Under the pieces are notes generated by a model. The model was given only the letters and a program-made list of their open reading frames with translations, had not been told where the DNA came from and ran no database searches. DNA of 64,000 nucleotides from Paratrimastix pyriformis (taxonomy: Eukaryota > Preaxostyla > Paratrimastigidae), in the NCBI GenBank assembly GCA_027972325.1, contig JAPMOS010000055.1, positions 158,501 through 222,500 of the forward strand. Reading direction: 5' to 3'. Position 1 is the stretch's first letter; every line of letters begins with the position of its first letter. Of the stretch, positions 50,901 to 62,585 are shown piece by piece. A program made the translations under genes and the position numbers.

Positions 50901-51407
50901 TCACGACTTGGAGGAGGAGGAGGAGGGAGGGTAGTTTTTCAAGAACGCAGTGCACAGAGCAATAACGGACTGAATTAATTGCCGGGCCTCCGGGGCGAGC
51001 TCAGGCGAGTTGGGACGGCCCCGCTTGCGCTCGGCCTTCGCCTTGGGTTCGGGGGCTGGGCCGTCGTCCGACGAGGAGCTGATCTCCACGGGGGCCTGGT
51101 GCTTGGTGCCCCGGTGACGCGGCGGGGCGTCCTTCTCGGCCGCCTGATCCTCCGCCTCCGAGGCCTCCGAGGCCTCCTTGTTGGCCTCGTGATGCCCCGG
51201 CTTCCGTCGGCGGGCCGGTGGCGGGGGGACCGGGGCGGCGTCCTTCTTGGGCTTGGTGGGCGCCACCGGGGCCTTCTTGTTCGCTTCGGGGCCGTCCTTC
51301 TTGGGCTTGGGCTTGTTCTTGACCTCCTCTTCGGGGGCCTTCTTGGGGGCCTTGGGCTTGGCCTTCTCCTTTGGCTTTGGGCTCGGGGAGGCATCGTCGT
51401 CATCCAA
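50901..51407 (-). CDS. Lys/Pro-rich disordered protein or N-terminal exon
   Basis: Starts MDDDDASPSPKPKEKAKPK, is dominated by Lys, Pro, Ala and Glu, includes a Ser/Asp tract (EISSSSDDGP) and a more ordered end (ARQLIQSVIALCTAFLKNY) before a poly-Ser tail. It may be an exon of the ParB-methyltransferase gene or a separate histone-tail-like protein. No domain recognised. Confidence 0.4.
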   Translation of the reverse strand: MDDDDASPSPKPKEKAKPKAPKKAPEEEVKNKPKPKKDGPEANKKAPVAPTKPKKDAAPVPPPPARRRKPGHHEANKEASEASEAEDQAAEKDAPPRHRGTKHQAPVEISSSSDDGPAPEPKAKAERKRGRPNSPELAPEARQLIQSVIALCTAFLKNYPPSSSSSKS

Positions 51408-51479
51408 GATCCTAAAAAACAGAGATCAGGTGTGAAAGGCAAGAAACCACTGCGACAGACGCCACGCGAGCTGCACCGG

Positions 51480-51999
51480 TTGCCTTGTCCTTGTGCTCGA
51501 TCGGGAGGGCCTGCGTCGGGAGGGGCGCGGTCGGGGCGGTCGGCGCAGGGGCGCTCCTTCGGCGGTATGGGTGGCGGCGGGGCGGGAGACCTAACGAAGA
51601 AGGAATTAAACCGAGCTTGAGGTGAGATGAAAACACAGACAAGGGCGCGGGTTGGGGCTGCTCGGTCAGCGGCTCGTCACCGCCAATGTCGACGCGCTCG
51701 TCGTCAGCGGCGAAAGCAGGGGAGGAGGGCCTCCCAATGCTCTCGAAGGCGTCTTGAATCACCATCAAATGCAGGGGCGCAGCGAGCGTCCCCCCCACAA
51801 GCTTCGAGGCGGCATTGATGCGGCGACGGAAGCTATGACAAGATGTTGTGGGAAAACAGAAGGGGCGAGGACAAACAAACCAATTGATCGCCACGTGTGG
51901 TGCCTCGGCCCAACCCGGGGGTTGAAGCGAGAGTGTGCCCTCACACCAAGCAATGGCATCTTCGGGGGTCCTGAACTGATTCCAATCGATAGAGTTCAT
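51480..51999 (-). CDS. Unknown two-exon gene start
   Basis: The first exon begins MNSIDWNQFRTPEDAIAW at 51,999 and can splice at a GT near 51,880 to an AG near 51,832, removing about 50 bp with a pyrimidine-rich end, to continue INAASKLVGGTLAAPLHLM. The rest is Pro-rich. It is the most upstream gene of the minus cluster; the satellite array begins about 60 bp beyond its start. Confidence 0.4.
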
Positions 52000-52060
52000 C
52001 TGAAAACGGCAAAAAGGCGCGTGAACAAGGAAGAGAACCCGGGGTAATGTCCACCCCGCT

Positions 52061-52578
52061 GAGTTTCACCGAAAAAACCCTTTGGGACATGTCACACCGA
52101 TCCGAAAAATTCGATTTCCATTGAAATTCCATACGAGTCGTATGGATTTTAGTACCCCCGACAAACTTCGGGATAGTGGTTCTGATGACGAAAAACGTCG
52201 AGCTTCACCGAAAAAACCCTTTGGGACATGTCGGAACACCGATCCGAAAAATTCGATTTCCATTGAAATTCCATACGAGTCGTATGGATTTTAGTACCCC
52301 CGACAAACTTCGGGATAGTGGTTCTGATGACGGAAAACGTCGAGTTTCACCGAAAAAACCCTTTGGGACATGTCGGAACACCGATCCGAAAAATTCGATT
52401 TCCATTGAAATTCCATACGAGTCGTATGGATTTTAGTACCCCCGACAAACTTCGGGATAGTGGTTCTGATGACGGAAAACGTCGAGTTTCACCGAAAAAA
52501 CCCTTTGGGACATGTCGGAACACCGATCCGAAAAATTCGATTTCCATTGAAATTCCATACGAGTCGTATGGATTTTAG
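52061..52578. repeat. 142-bp satellite array, left part (about 3.6 units)
   Basis: Direct repeats with a strict 142-bp period; each unit includes CCATACGAGTCGTATGG, a perfect 17-nt palindrome, CGAAAAATTCG and TAGTACCCCCGACAAACTTC. Unit differences are few. The array stops at TTTTAG (52,578) and resumes after the element at 52,579-57,229 in the same register. Open frames inside it are by-products of the repeat. Confidence 0.95.
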
Positions 52579-52800
52579 AAGTCCGTCGTATCCTCGGACT
52601 TCCTGAACCCCCTCTCACCGGTTACGGTCCTGCTGTCAGGACACCATCATGTGGACACCATCATGTGGAGTTTGGCAGTATCTTCAGGTTACACCGAACT
52701 TGAAAGATTAAATAATTAGTTTCAAGATAAATTATTTCGCAAGAAAACTTAGTCTTACTCTCCCTGGCGTACCTGCCTTTCTCCCGCATTTTTTCGGCGG

Positions 52801-55800
52801 TGCACTCAAGCGGTTTTCTGAAGGTTACACTTTGAACGTTGTTCTGCGTTTACCGACGCCACAGCCTGTGGCGTCTTGTGCTTGGGTCGTTATGTTTTTG
52901 GGCCGGCTCTCGTTTTCCTCGGCTGCGGCCAAGTCTGGTTGGAGAGCATCTGATATCGGCCTCTGGCAACCACTTGTTGGACTTCTCGAAACACTTCTAT
53001 GACGATGGAGCAGCTGCTCTGGCCCTCGCGGTCCCTCCTCCTCCTTTTCCTGGACGGCTTTGGAGGATTTCTCTGCATTGCCAAGGCGGCCTTGCTGGCT
53101 TTGGCCCGTCGCTGGGCTGGGCGCTCTGGTTCTTTTTCATTGTTTCGAGGTTTGTCCTAATCTTTTTTGTTTTTTCCCTTTGGTTGCGATGATTGGGCCG
53201 CGACCTTGGTCGCCTGGCCATACTGATCCGTTGGGAACGCGTGCACTCTTGGGTGGCGGTTCCGTTTGGATTCGGGCGGTTTTGGGGCTGGCCTTATCGG
53301 CCATGCTGCGCTTCGGGCGCTCCCTACCGCACTGCACTCTTGGTGCAGCTCGAGCTCTGGCGCCGACCTGGCTGACGAGCAGGTCTTGGCGGTGGCTCAT
53401 GACTTTAATTACCGGACCCTCAATTGGGCGACGGTTTGAGCGGCTAGGCTTTTCAGTCTCCGCTTGGGTCCCTCGACGACAATCCCTGTTTGGGGTTTTT
53501 CTTCGTTGGTATTTTCGGGCATTATTCCGTTGAGGAAATAGATTGAAGTGCCCTCTCTTTTTCCCTTCTCGTTGATTGCTGTTTAATAAATTAAACGGCT
53601 GTTTTCGCGAGAGTCGGGAGGATGAATTGGTCCCCTCCCACAAGACGGGCAGGAAAAACGGAAAATGGGGAGAGCGCGAAGGCAGTGTTGGGACGCAGTC
53701 CGTTCCTTTCTCTTGGACCTTTTCTGTTTGCCATTCCTTTCGCGGCTCATTCCCAGAAAGCCGGCGAGTTGGTGCGAATTGTTCCCTCTTTGCGCACCCT
53801 TAGTGGGCCAAGGGGATCTCATTCCCTTCGCGGCATTGGCACCAGTTTTTGGAGCTGGTTCTCTGGGTGGCCCGATTTGGTTTCGGCCCGGCCTTTTTTG
53901 ATGCAGAAGGGTTGGTTGCTTTCCGTTCTTCTGTTTTCTGGACATCATGCCGCTTTCTCCGCAGATGATGGGGCCTTGCCCCTCTGATACCGCTGAGGCT
54001 TGCTCGGCGCCCCCCCCGTTTTCTTTGGGTGGCTTCTTTCGTGCCTCAGGCGAGCGGAGCGGTTTATGCTTTTTGCGCGAAAGAGCGCATGCAATGCTCA
54101 TGCTGGTCGGTCGTGACCGGTTCCGCGCTCATCTCTCTTTGTCTCCTCGACCTAGTTGGGTCTCGGGCTCGCGTCGCGAGCCGACTGATCGTGGGGGTGG
54201 GGGGCCTTGCCCCCACCCGATTTGGGGTCTTGCCCCCTCCCGCTTTGCGGATCTGTCCCCGGCCCGACTTGGGGGTCTTGCCCCCAAGCCGCCTTGGAGG
54301 TCTTGCCGGCTTGGCCTCGTGTTGTTCCGCGAGACCAGTGTTGACTCAGCCCCACGTATGTCGGGTGTGGTTTCCGCGCGGGGTGGTTTTCCCCCCTCTT
54401 TGCCACGTTGCTGGCGGCCGACCGGGTGTTCACGCCGTTCACACGGCTGACCAGGGCACGACGTCCTGTGGACTTTGCCCGACACTGGGCGGGCAACCCT
54501 TGTTGGGTCTGTCCGGTGGAGCCGCCGCACTATGTGGGGAGTGGTGCCCCCCCCCCCCCCCATCGACTGGCCACGCTTCTTGGGCCTTTGGGGATTGGGT
54601 TCGGATGGCGTGGGCCTGCAGCCTTCGTGCTGTGTCCCTTTTTTGGTGGCATCCCGTCGGGTTTGCGCCCTTATCATGGGCGACGTCGTTTACCCGGGAC
54701 CTCCTGACTATCTCTGCTTTCTCTTTGATTCTCAGCAGGCCGCCCCTCCTTTGGGTGTCGGTTCGACGGGGGTCGACTGGGGCTGGAGAGCGCCCTTGGG
54801 GCGGAGGCAGTGCCTCTTGTTGTCCTGTCCGGACCAAGATGGGGTTGACTGCCATCTCTATCGGACTTCGGTGGGTGAACTTTCATCCGTTCCGCGGTGC
54901 GGTCCGTGTGGTCGGGCGTTTCTCTTCCCTGACTCTTGACTCTTATTTCCCCCCGGTCAGGACCGCTGGGCGGGCACTGTTGCCTCTTTTCTTGAGATCT
55001 CCATTACTGTGTTTGATGGAGGGACCTTGCGCCTGGTTCGCCCATGGCCCATGGCGGTTCGCTGAAGAGGGAGACTTGTCTCTGGCTTTGCCTTGTCGGT
55101 TGAGTCTGCGCCTCTCTGGTGCGCGCTGCCGCGAGCTGGCTCGTTGCCTGATGCCCGGTGCCTCTGGCAGAATGCCAGGGCTTGCTTTTGGCATACAGGG
55201 CCACCCCCTGTGGGGATGGGTCCAAATCTGCTGTCGGTCACTGATGCAAGCGGGTGAACTCCCTCAAAGGGGGTTCGCAGTTTCCCTTCCGTGGTACTAC
55301 CCCCTTTCGGCGTCGGAGCTGCGCGTGGCGCTCGCGTGGTTCTGTTCCTGGTGCGCGCTGGACGCTACGCGGTACGCATGCCGTTGTGACGCCGTCCGCG
55401 TTGGCGCGGTCCGCTGTGATGACGTCCGCTGTGATGACGTCCGCTGTGATGATTTCCGCTGGGCTCGCCTTGCGCGATGATGCGGTTCGCCTTGCGCGAT
55501 GATGCGGTTCGCCTTGCGCGATCATGCGGTTCGCCTTGCGCGATCATGCGGTGCGCCGCGCCTGGCACTCTCGTCTACCTTGAGCTCTACGCCTTGTGCG
55601 GTGCTCTGCAGTCGGTGACCTGTGCTGTTTGCTGGACGCGATGAGCTTGGTGCGGAACGCAGAGCGCTTTCCGCAGGTGACGCGCGATGCCGCGTCGCGC
55701 GACGGGTTTTTTCAATCCGTCTTTGCGGGTGTGCGTTGCAGCTGGCTTCAAGTCGGCCTTGCTGCGCTACTCCGCCTGTTTCCCTTGAGGCAACCGGGTT

Positions 55801-56702
55801 CGTCCGGCTCCTCTGTGGCCCATCGTGGAGATAGTGTCTGTCCTTCTCCTGGGCGGCTCTCTTGGGCTGCGGGTCTCGGGACCGGCGCGCGTTCCTCCGC
55901 ATATTTGGGATCATCAATCGGGCTTTGTCGCTTCCCTTCTCCAGTGTGAGAGGGGCTGCTGTTGGCTCGGGCCCAGCTATGGGTTCCCCGCGATGGTCGG
56001 GGGCACTGCCCCCCTTTTTTCCCATCTGGTGCGGGTACCTTGCGCAGTGTCTGGCCGAGTGCGTTGCGGCGGCTTGGCCGGGCTTCGGATTTGTTGGGTG
56101 CCCCTGGCTGGTCCGCCAGCGGACCTGTTGATCCCACCGGTGGTGGTCGCTCTTCGCTCTGGGGCCTGCCCCTTGCAGCTGCCCCGGGAGCGGCACGTTT
56201 CGTGGCGGTCAGCCACGGTATCATCCGGGGCCTCCGGACGTTTTGTGGGACGACACGGCTGGCTGACGCTGTTCAGTCGCAGAGTTTTCCCCCTTCTCTT
56301 GTCGGGTCGGATGCGTTTCCACCCTTCATCGGCTGATGCTCCGGGGCTCGTTGACCTTCCGGTCAGAACATGGATGTGTTTTTCAGGGCGCGACCCGCGT
56401 GGCCGTTGGCCGATGGGGTTTAGCGTTTTGACGAGTGGATAGCTCCCTCGTTTTTTCCCGTGGAATATAATTGTGTTTCGCCCTTTGAATGGGCTCTGGC
56501 CATCCCGACTCGTTGACTATTGGGATGTGCCTTGGGATACAACCGCTTGCTCCATGAGCAGGCCGATCGTTGCTGCTGGGGTTTTCTCTGCCCTTTTCGA
56601 CAAGTCGCTCGCCTGATGGGCAGGGTCGTTACGGGGTCAGGTCGGGAGGTACGTCCGCGCCCTTCTGCGGGTGTGGACACGGCCCGACGAATCTTTGAAA
56701 TC
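52801..56702. other. Interior of the non-autonomous DIRS element
   Basis: GC-rich, with pyrimidine-rich plus strand and long open frames in several phases (for example 54,029-55,480) that lack any protein motif and are Trp/Cys/Pro-rich. Short tandem repeats occur at 55,400-55,455 (about 15 bp, TGATGACGTCCGC) and 55,465-55,550 (about 21-23 bp, TTCGCCTTGCGCGAT). No recognised gene. Confidence 0.5.
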
Positions 56703-56822
56703 TCCACATGATGGTGTCCTGACAGCAGGATCGTAACCGGTGAGAGGGGGTTCAGGAAGTCCGAGGATACGACGGACTTATCAGAACCCCCCGAACCCTA
56801 CGGGACTGCTGTCAGGACACCA
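56703..56822. repeat. Internal complementary region of the non-autonomous DIRS element
   Basis: The left half is the reverse complement of the first bases of the element, the right half the reverse complement of its last bases; they meet at 56,779/56,780. Both halves end in the shared GTCCTGACAGCAG core, so the region is itself an imperfect palindrome. Confidence 0.88.
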
Positions 56823-57229
56823 GAATCCCACCTCCCACCCCTGGCGGCCGCGGACGCAGCGCGGTTGAGGGATGCCCCGGAGCGAAGGGGTCAGAGATCG
56901 AATGTGAGTGAAGGCCGTCCGGTTTTTCTAATCACCTCTTTTCCGGACTATATGGCTGAGGGATCGTCTATCTCTGGCCCCCCTTGGGGGGTCCCTCGAT
57001 GGGAGTCTAATCTTGGATGCTTGTCTTTTCTACCGCCGAAAAAATGCGGGAGTAAGGCAGGTACGCCAGGGAGAGTAAGACTAACTGTTCTTGCGAAATA
57101 ATTTATCTTGAAACTAATTATTTAATCTTTCAAGTTCGGTGTAACCTGAAGATACTGCCAAACTCCACATAATGGTGTCCACATGATGGTGTCCTGACAG
57201 CAGTCCCGTAGGGTTCGGGGGGTTCTGAT

Positions 57230-58052
57230 TACCCCCGACAAACTTCGGGATAGTGGTTCTGATGACGAAAAACGTCGAGTTTCACCGAAAAAACCCTTTG
57301 GGACATGTCGGAACACCGATCCGAAAAATTCGATTTCCATTGAAATTCCATACGAGTCGTATGGATTTTAGTACCCCCGACAAACTTCGGGATAGTGGTT
57401 CTGATGACGGAAAACGTCGAGTTTCACCGAAAAAACCCTTTGGGACATGTCGGAACACCGATCCGAAAAATTCGATTTCCATTGAAATTCCATACGAGTC
57501 GTATGGATTTTAGTACCCCCGACAAACTTCGGGATAGTGGTTCTGATGACGAAAAACGTCGAGCTACACCGAAAAAACCCTTTGGGACATGTCGGAACAC
57601 CGATCCGAAAAATTCGATTTCCATTGAAATTCCATACGAGTCGTATGGATTTTAGTACCCCCGACAAACTTCGGGATAGTGGTTCTGATGACGGAAAACG
57701 TCGAGTTTCACCGAAAAAACCCTTTGGGACATGTCGGAACACCGATCCGAAAAATTCGATTTCCATTGAAATTCCATACGAGTCGTATGGATTTTAGTAC
57801 CCCCGACAAACTTCGGGATAGTGGTTCTGATGACGGAAAACGTCGAGTTTCACCGAAAAAACCCTTTGGGACATGTCGGAACACCGATCCGAAAAATTCG
57901 ATTTCTATTGAAATTCCATACGAGTCGTATGGATTTTAGTACCCCCGACAAACTTCGGGATAGTGGTTCTGATGACGGAAAACGTCGAGTTTCACCGAAA
58001 AAACCCTTTGGGACATCTCGGATGGATTTTAGTACCCCCGACTAACTTCGGG
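57230..58052. repeat. 142-bp satellite array, right part (about 5.8 units)
   Basis: Continues the 52,061-52,578 array in register from TACCCCCG. The last unit is truncated: after GGGACAT it jumps to the GGATGGATTTTAGTACCCCC part of a unit with a variant TAACTTCGGGA, then into the flanking gene region at about 58,053. Confidence 0.93.
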
Positions 58053-58112
58053 AGACTCCAGAGGGGACAGTGGCTATTACCCTGGGGAACAGCCGCACTT
58101 GATCCCGCCAAA

Positions 58113-60109
58113 ATGCCTAAGGAAAGCACTCAGGAACTTCGTGAGACTCGCAGCGGCCGCCGTTACCCGACACCGTCTCGTCACTCGCTGGTTGAGTCGG
58201 ATGAGGAGCCCCACTCGAGGAAACGTTCTCGCGCGGAACGCAAGTCATCCGATGCTGCGCAGGGGTCTCTCCGCCTCGAGCCTGGCACCGAAGATGAGAC
58301 TGGACAGGAGGAGGAGACCCAACAGGCCAGCCAGGATGCCACGGCCGCACAAGAAGAACCCCAACAGGTCAGCCAGGAACTCCAACGTGCCATCGTCTTC
58401 ATCCCAGCCGAGCAGAACACTGAGTCAGAACCCAACAAGGAAGCCAGCCCATCCGAGGAGACCGCCGCACCCGAGCAGCCTGCCGACCCCGCCGAAGCCG
58501 AACAGACCGCCGACCATGAGCAGACCGCCGACCATGAGCAGACCGCCGACCCTGAGCAGACCACCGCAGACCGCGAGCAGACCACCGCAGACCGCAAGCA
58601 GACCACCGCAGACCGCGAACCCGAGCAGACCGCCGAACCCGAGCATGTCCACGCCGAACCCGAGCAGACCGCCCAACCCGAGCCTGTCCCCGCCGAAACC
58701 GAGCTGACCCCGAACCCGAGCAGACGGCCGAACCCGACCAGAGCACCGAACCCGACCAGAGCACCGAACCCGACCAGAGCGCCTCTCAGGCCTCCAACCC
58801 CGCCCCTCCGTCCACACAGCGCGCCCCTCCTCCGACGGCCTCGAGGCAGCCACTTCAACGCCGGCCCGCCACTCACCCTCCGAAACCGACACTTCCCGCG
58901 CCGACACCACTTCCCGCTCCCGCTCCCAAGAAACTGTCGTCCGTCTTCATCCCGCCCAAGACCCCAGGACAGGCCCCCGGCTATCAAGAAGTCCGCAGCG
59001 GCTGCGGCTCCGCCTGTTGCTCTCAAGACGCCTCCGCCTCGGGCTGCTGTGTCTCTCAGAACGCCTCCACCTCCGGGCCCGGTCCCCGCCGCCAGGAGCA
59101 CTTCAACGCCTCCAGCGGTGTCGGCTCGGGCCACCGCCACGATCACTTCGACGCCTCCGGCAGTGGCTCCGGGTCGGGCTCCCGTGGCTACTCCCAGAAC
59201 GCCACGCCCGGCCCAGGTCACCTCCACCGCAACGAGCACTTCGACGCCTCCGGCAGTGGCTCCGGGTCGGGCTGGCGTGGCTACTCCCAGAACGCCACCG
59301 GTCACCGCCACGAGGAGCACGTCGTCAACGCCTGACGCCGCAGCGGTCCTTCCCACTTCGAGTACGCTTCCGCCTCCCTTTGCAACTGTCCCCCGCCCCT
59401 CAATCAGTCTGTTTTCTGTTTTTCCTCTCTTGTGGGTTTCTCATGCCTCTCCAACAGGACCTACCTATTCTACCAACCGGAAACAAAGTCATTGATGAAG
59501 CTCAGCCGACAGGCATTTTACGAACGGATCTTTCCCAAGTTGCTGGGCCGTTGGTTCCCGAACACGAATCATCTGAATCGCGGTGTCATCGTCCCTGTTC
59601 ACTTTTTCAAGACCTTGGCCGAGTACCAGCTCTCCGGTGCCATCTGTGTTGAGTTGCACAAGGTACTTACCCGGATGTGTCTCACCTTCGGGAAACTCTT
59701 TTTTTCCCTGTCCTGCGGACAATGCGCTGATATCGGGAAGACCTACGAGTTCCTGATCAGCAGAGCCTTGGCTCTTCTTGTGACCCTGGACTCCGAGGCT
59801 GCATTCGACCAGGACCCCGCCATCGAGGGCTCGATGAGGCTCGAAGAGCTTGCCCTCTGGGAACGCTCTTTCCCCTTCTTCGCCAAGGAGGTTCTTCGTG
59901 ACCGTTCCATGTTGGAGCTCTCTGACTACTACGGTGATCAGTTCCCCAAGGCCTTCCTGGGCTGCGAACGTGAATACCTCGCTCTCTCCGAGGACGATCG
60001 GAAGACCTATGACTGGTCGATTCACTGCCACAAGTTCCGCACCAACACCTGCCGCCGCGAGATACCGGCCCATTGGGACTGCCTCTTCAAGTTCACTGGG
60101 AGCGCATAA
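58113..60109 (+). CDS. Unknown two-exon gene, copy 1 of a tandem family
   Basis: ATG 58,113 follows CCGCCAAA. Exon 1 (to about 59,405) encodes a disordered, charged protein with tandem EQTADHEQT-like repeats, then a Pro/Arg/Thr-rich part. An intron of about 48 bp (GT near 59,407, CAACAG near 59,454) leads to exon 2, a folded domain: LSRQAFYERIFPKLL, WFPNTNHLNRGVIVPV, CVELHKVLTRM, then an acidic-aromatic C-terminus ending FKFTGSA at 60,109. The intron and exon 2 start are conserved in copy 3. The exon-1 frame probably shifts near 58,720 and 59,000. I do not recognise the domain. Confidence 0.5.
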
Positions 60110-60247
60110 CAGGATGATTTTCCCTCTCTCTCCGCCACCTTCTTCCCGCGTTCCCTGTGTCCATTTGCTTTTTTTTTTTGGAATGCACCCTGGTTTTGAA
60201 AAGAGTGGCTATGACCCCCCGGATTTTCCCGTCTGGAACCCGCCAAA

Positions 60248-60846
60248 ATGCAGAGGAAGCACGCAAGGAAAGGGAGTCCCCACGCTGGACTCGTTGCCGC
60301 CGCGAGATCATTCGCGTCGAGGACGTTCCTGACAGTGCCGATCCCGAGCCCATTCCGGAGCCCCGTCTCCGTCTCCAACCGCCTCCTTCCGAGGCCGCTG
60401 CGGACGAGCCTCGTTCGAGGCCTCTCGCGTGGCTCTGGTCAATTCTGCTGACGATTCCCTCGTGACCGAACTGCCTCCCGAGTCCGTTGACGAGGCACCT
60501 CACGTGGACAACGATGGCGGCATATGCACTCCCCCCCGAGTCGCCTGAGCTGGAGTCCGTTCACGAGGCCCTTTCCGCGGAAGCTCTTGAATTATATGGC
60601 GACGACTACGACGGTGAAGACCGGGACCTCATCACCAAGTCTACAATGAGACCCTCAGCGAGCATAACTGCAGGAACCCCTTCCCTTTCCCTCCTCATTG
60701 ACGTAAACGTTGCCCTTTGTGGGGCTAGTCGCATCGAGAAGACCTTCGTTGATCTATTGTTCGACAAAAACTTTTATGTTGTGCGGAACCCGTCAGCGTG
60801 GATCCACACACCAAGAAGAGCGTGTGCCAGCCGTAGTTCGTCCTAG
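60248..60846 (+). pseudogene. Copy 2 of the tandem family, degenerate
   Basis: The promoter-proximal sequence GTTTTGAAAAGAGTGGCT and the start context CGCCAAAATGCAGAGGAAGC match copy 3. The frame is lost within about 50 codons and the folded exon-2 domain is missing. Sequence matching the 3' end of exon 2 of copy 1 reappears near 60,905-61,025, so the copy is internally deleted. Confidence 0.45.
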
Positions 60847-61101
60847 AAGGGGAAAAAAACAGAGAGATGGCGTGAGAAATAGTCCTGTGGCCTCTCGATT
60901 TGATCTGACTGGTCGATTCAGAGCCACCAGTTCCGCACCTACACTTCCCGCTGCTCTCCTCCCTCGGGACAGCCTCTTCAAGTCGGTTGATTTTTCCCCT
61001 CCGCCACCTTCTTCCCGCTTTCCTTGTGTCTGATTTTGAACTTCCTGGTTTTGAAAAGAGTGGCTGTTACCCCCTGGAGTATCCCGCATGGAAACCGCCA
61101 A

Positions 61102-61857
61102 AATGCAGAGGAAGCACGCAAGTCATGCCATGCTTAGCAGACGGACTCGGTCTCGCCAGGTGATCGAGGACGTTCCCGAGTCCCTTCTTGAGCCCCTTCC
61201 TGAGTCCCTTCCTGAGCCTCTTCCTGAGCCTCTTCCTGAGCCCCTTCCTGAGCCCCTTCCCGGCATCACGCCAGGAGCCAGCCAGGGCAAGCTGCCGCCC
61301 CCCAGGCAAGGCCGAACCCCAGGCGAAGCCGCCCCCAGGCCAAGCCGCCGCAGCCCGCCCCCAGGCCAAGCCGCCGCAGCCCGCCCCCAGGCCAAGCCGC
61401 CGCAGCCCGCCCCCAGGCCAAGCCGTCGCCTCAGCCCCAGCCGGCTCAGCCTCAACCCCCCCCGGCTCCGAAGTCCACTGCTCCCCCGCTCAATCGGTCT
61501 GTTTACTGTTTTCCCTGATGTGTTGTGGGTTTCTCATGCCTCTCCTCCAGGACCTACGACTTCTTTCAACCGGAGGACAAGACCGAGGTGCACCTAAGCC
61601 GACAGGCTTTTTACGAACGGATCTTCCCCAAGCTGCTGGCAAGTTGGTTCCCGAACACGAATCATCTGAATCGCGGCCTCATCTTCCCCGTTCACTTTTT
61701 GAAGCCGTTGACTGAGTACGATTTCTCCGCTCCCATCTGTGTTGAGTTGCACAAGGTACTCGCCCGGATGGTTCTCGCCTTCGGTGGCGTCTTTTTTTCC
61801 TTGACCAGCGGACGCTGTTCTGATACGTCGCAGACCTACAGGGGCCTGTCAGCCTAA
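61102..61857 (+). pseudogene. Copy 3 of the tandem family, truncated
   Basis: ATG at 61,102 begins a short basic N-terminus followed by LPEPLPEP repeats and a region built from the same GCCAAGCCGCCGCAGCCCGCC repeats as the minus-strand gene near 48,300. An intron of about 55 bp (GT near 61,498, CTCCAG near 61,549) leads to the conserved exon 2 (LSRQAFYERIFPKLL, WFPNTNHLNRGLIF, CVELHKVLARM), which stops at 61,857, about 100 residues earlier than copy 1. Confidence 0.5.
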
Positions 61858-61860
61858 CCC

Positions 61861-62585
61861 ACCATGGAATTCGATCATACACTCTGAATATTGCCCTGGT
61901 GGATGTTTTTCCGTTTTGTTGGGCATAGGAAGTCAGATAAGCTAAACGCGAGTATCGTGCGTTCGGACGGGAGCATCGTGCATTGAATGAAATAGCGGTT
62001 TCAATGTCGGAAACGATGGGTTACGGGTCCAGGACAACCCATAAAAATTCCGCGCGTAAGTCTCTGGTCGGATCGACCAGGGTGATAGCCACCTGCATGC
62101 GCTAAACGCGATCTATGTAACACCGCGCGTCCTGATCGCGGTGGCATCGCGGTGGCCGATCTGAGAGTCGGAAACCCCGGCCCCATGGTGGGGGCCCCCT
62201 GGGCGCGTGTCGGGGTTCCATCCCCGCCGGTTATGGGACGGGTAATAGCCGCACAAGTTTGTATAGGCCGAAAACGCGTTTTGCCCCGAATCGACCCCAG
62301 GAAAATTGTTGCGGGGGTGCACTCCAGGTACTCGAATGACGCTCCACCACCACCCCGATCGAGTGGCTACCTCAGATTTTGAAAATTCAAATTTTGAATT
62401 CGGGGTATGGTCGACCGCGCCAATCACAACTCATACAACGCTCCGGAGCTCGTCCTGATCGCGGTGGCATCGCGGTGGCCGATCTGAGAGTCGGAAACCC
62501 CGGCCCCATGGTGGGGGCCCCCTGGGCGCGTGTCGGGGTTCCACTTTCTCTACAAGGGGCGTGCGCGTCCTTTCTATTGACCCCT
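61861..62585. repeat. GC-rich non-coding stretch with a 91-bp direct repeat
   Basis: The segment GTCCTGATCGCGGTGGCATC... occurs at about 62,129-62,221 and 62,452-62,543, nearly identical, about 323 bp apart. A third, shorter relation (GCTAAACGCGA) occurs at 61,939 and 62,100. No gene is supported. Confidence 0.6.

Larger units (their letters stand above)
52579..57229. mobile_element. Non-autonomous DIRS-like element inserted in the satellite
   Basis: Inverted terminal repeats (about 52,579-52,800 and 57,010-57,229) share CCTGAAGATACTGCCAAACT, AAACTAATTATTTAATCTTT and TACGCCAGGGAGAGTAAGAC. An internal complementary region at 56,703-56,822 contains the complement of the left end (ending GACGGACTT at 56,779) joined directly to the complement of the right end (ATCAGAACC from 56,780). 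This fixes the termini as AAGTCCGTCG... and ...GGGTTCTGAT. The satellite reads TTTTAG before and TACCCCCG after, as in an uninterrupted unit, so there is no target duplication, as expected for tyrosine recombinases. No RT, RNase H or recombinase motif is seen in the 3.9-kb interior. Confidence 0.88.

Noticed and set aside
54029-55480. 483-codon open frame in the DIRS-like element
   Set aside because: High GC suppresses stops. The product is Trp/Cys/Pro-rich, overlaps equally long frames in other phases and has no motif.
52176-58045. Repeated 66- and 86-codon frames in the satellite on both strands
   Set aside because: They recur only because each 142-bp unit is open in some phase; they differ from each other only where the repeat does and have no protein-like pattern.
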